Below, one piece after another: positions 47,513 through 47,744 of a stretch of 47,744 bases of DNA. The stretch is from assembly GCA_900545605.1 (NCBI GenBank), contig UQZL01000012.1:1-47744 (forward strand), written 5' to 3'. Every line of letters starts with the position of its first letter. The stretch's first letter is position 1. This stretch comes from an uncultured Collinsella sp. (GTDB lineage Bacteria; Actinomycetota; Coriobacteriia; Coriobacteriales; Coriobacteriaceae). The translations under genes and the position numbers were made by a program. The notes below the pieces were generated by a model, which searched no databases, had not been told where the DNA came from, and worked only from the letters and a program-made list of their open reading frames with translations.

Positions 47513-47744
47513 GTGCAGGCCATCTATTGGTCTGGTGGCGATTACAGTCGCTGCCGGGTTTTTGGCTGTTGAGCTGCTCGCACGCTCTGCATTGCGGACG
47601 ACGCAGCATCAATAGGTGAGGGGTCAGAAAACTAGATGCTGAACGGTCGATATTATCGGCTGCGCGGCGCCCCGTCCCAAAGTAGTCATTTGGGACGTGT
47701 CTCTATAGTTTTGTCAACCGCGTGCTTCGCGCCATTTCGGCATG
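47513..47744. other. Non-coding right edge
   Basis: No convincing ORF on either strand. A small GCGA-N6-TCGC dyad lies near 47547-47560, and the palindrome at 47674 is followed by TATAGT, a possible promoter leading rightwards out of the window. Confidence 0.5.
47674..47696. repeat. GTCCCAAA/TTTGGGAC palindrome
   Basis: Perfect 8-bp arms surround GTAGTCA. The inner AGTCATTT is also found in the 29-bp units, so this looks like a hybrid of the two palindrome types. Confidence 0.65.

Overview
The window reads as chromosomal DNA of a high-GC gut Actinobacterium of the class Coriobacteriia, most likely Collinsella or a close relative. The reasons are high GC with strong third-position G/C, a sortase-anchored (LPTTG) wall protein, an Ech-type energy-conserving hydrogenase, an NRMT-type Nramp transporter like the one characterised from Eggerthella, and an anaerobe's sugar-catabolic gene content. 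No search could be run, so the genus is inference. Bases 1-15 equal the 3' end of the Illumina adapter, so the left edge is a contig end carrying residual adapter.

Layout. 1-1655: the 3' end of an Ech-like group 4 [NiFe]-hydrogenase operon (partial subunit, large subunit, 2x[4Fe-4S] protein). 1656-2361: about 700 nt without genes, holding two foldback elements. 2362-8640: a 2092-aa VWA/Spy0128-repeat LPXTG surface protein. 8862-14159: a NarL-type two-component system (kinase probably leaderless) divergent from an ABC-2 exporter operon. 14160-14499: a cluster of small palindromic repeats. 14500-18556: an ABC/FtsX exporter with a methyltransferase. 18816-25644: a DUF362 ferredoxin-like protein, a membrane-anchored alpha/beta hydrolase, a hemolysin III protein, a CNNM/CorC protein, a stand-alone protein resembling the N-terminal domain of cyanophycin synthetase, a YtxH protein and a PRC-barrel protein. 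25717-27123: a membrane-anchored NodB-fold protein that has lost its metal ligands. 27452-30567: a PRC/MgtE_N/CBS membrane protein followed by an NRMT-type transporter, probably a Mg2+ uptake unit. 30648-30880: a MITE-like element with perfect 30-bp inverted ends. 31113-33329: an OatA-like acyltransferase. 33516-35490: ribokinase and nucleoside hydrolase.

35588-39663 is a beta-glucoside regulon: promoter, RAT sites, terminator, LicT-type antiterminator, EIIBC permease without EIIA, and a GH1 6-phospho-beta-glucosidase. 39838-45824 is a LacI-controlled sugar cluster of unknown substrate: a fucose/arabinose-isomerase-fold enzyme, a split two-subunit transketolase and a glycerol-kinase-like FGGY kinase. 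The enzyme set matches the logic of apiose (apulose-4-phosphate transketolase) or sulfoquinovose transketolase pathways, but the isomerase and kinase types differ enough that this is the best candidate for an undescribed pathway here. 45918-47512 holds a YczE/YitT-like membrane protein and a ROK kinase.

A recurrent theme is a family of intergenic palindromes built around a GTCCC core. The main form is a 29-bp unit with 8-bp arms, present at least six times in both orientations, whose arms show compensatory changes between copies. No tRNA, rRNA, CRISPR array or full insertion sequence was recognised.
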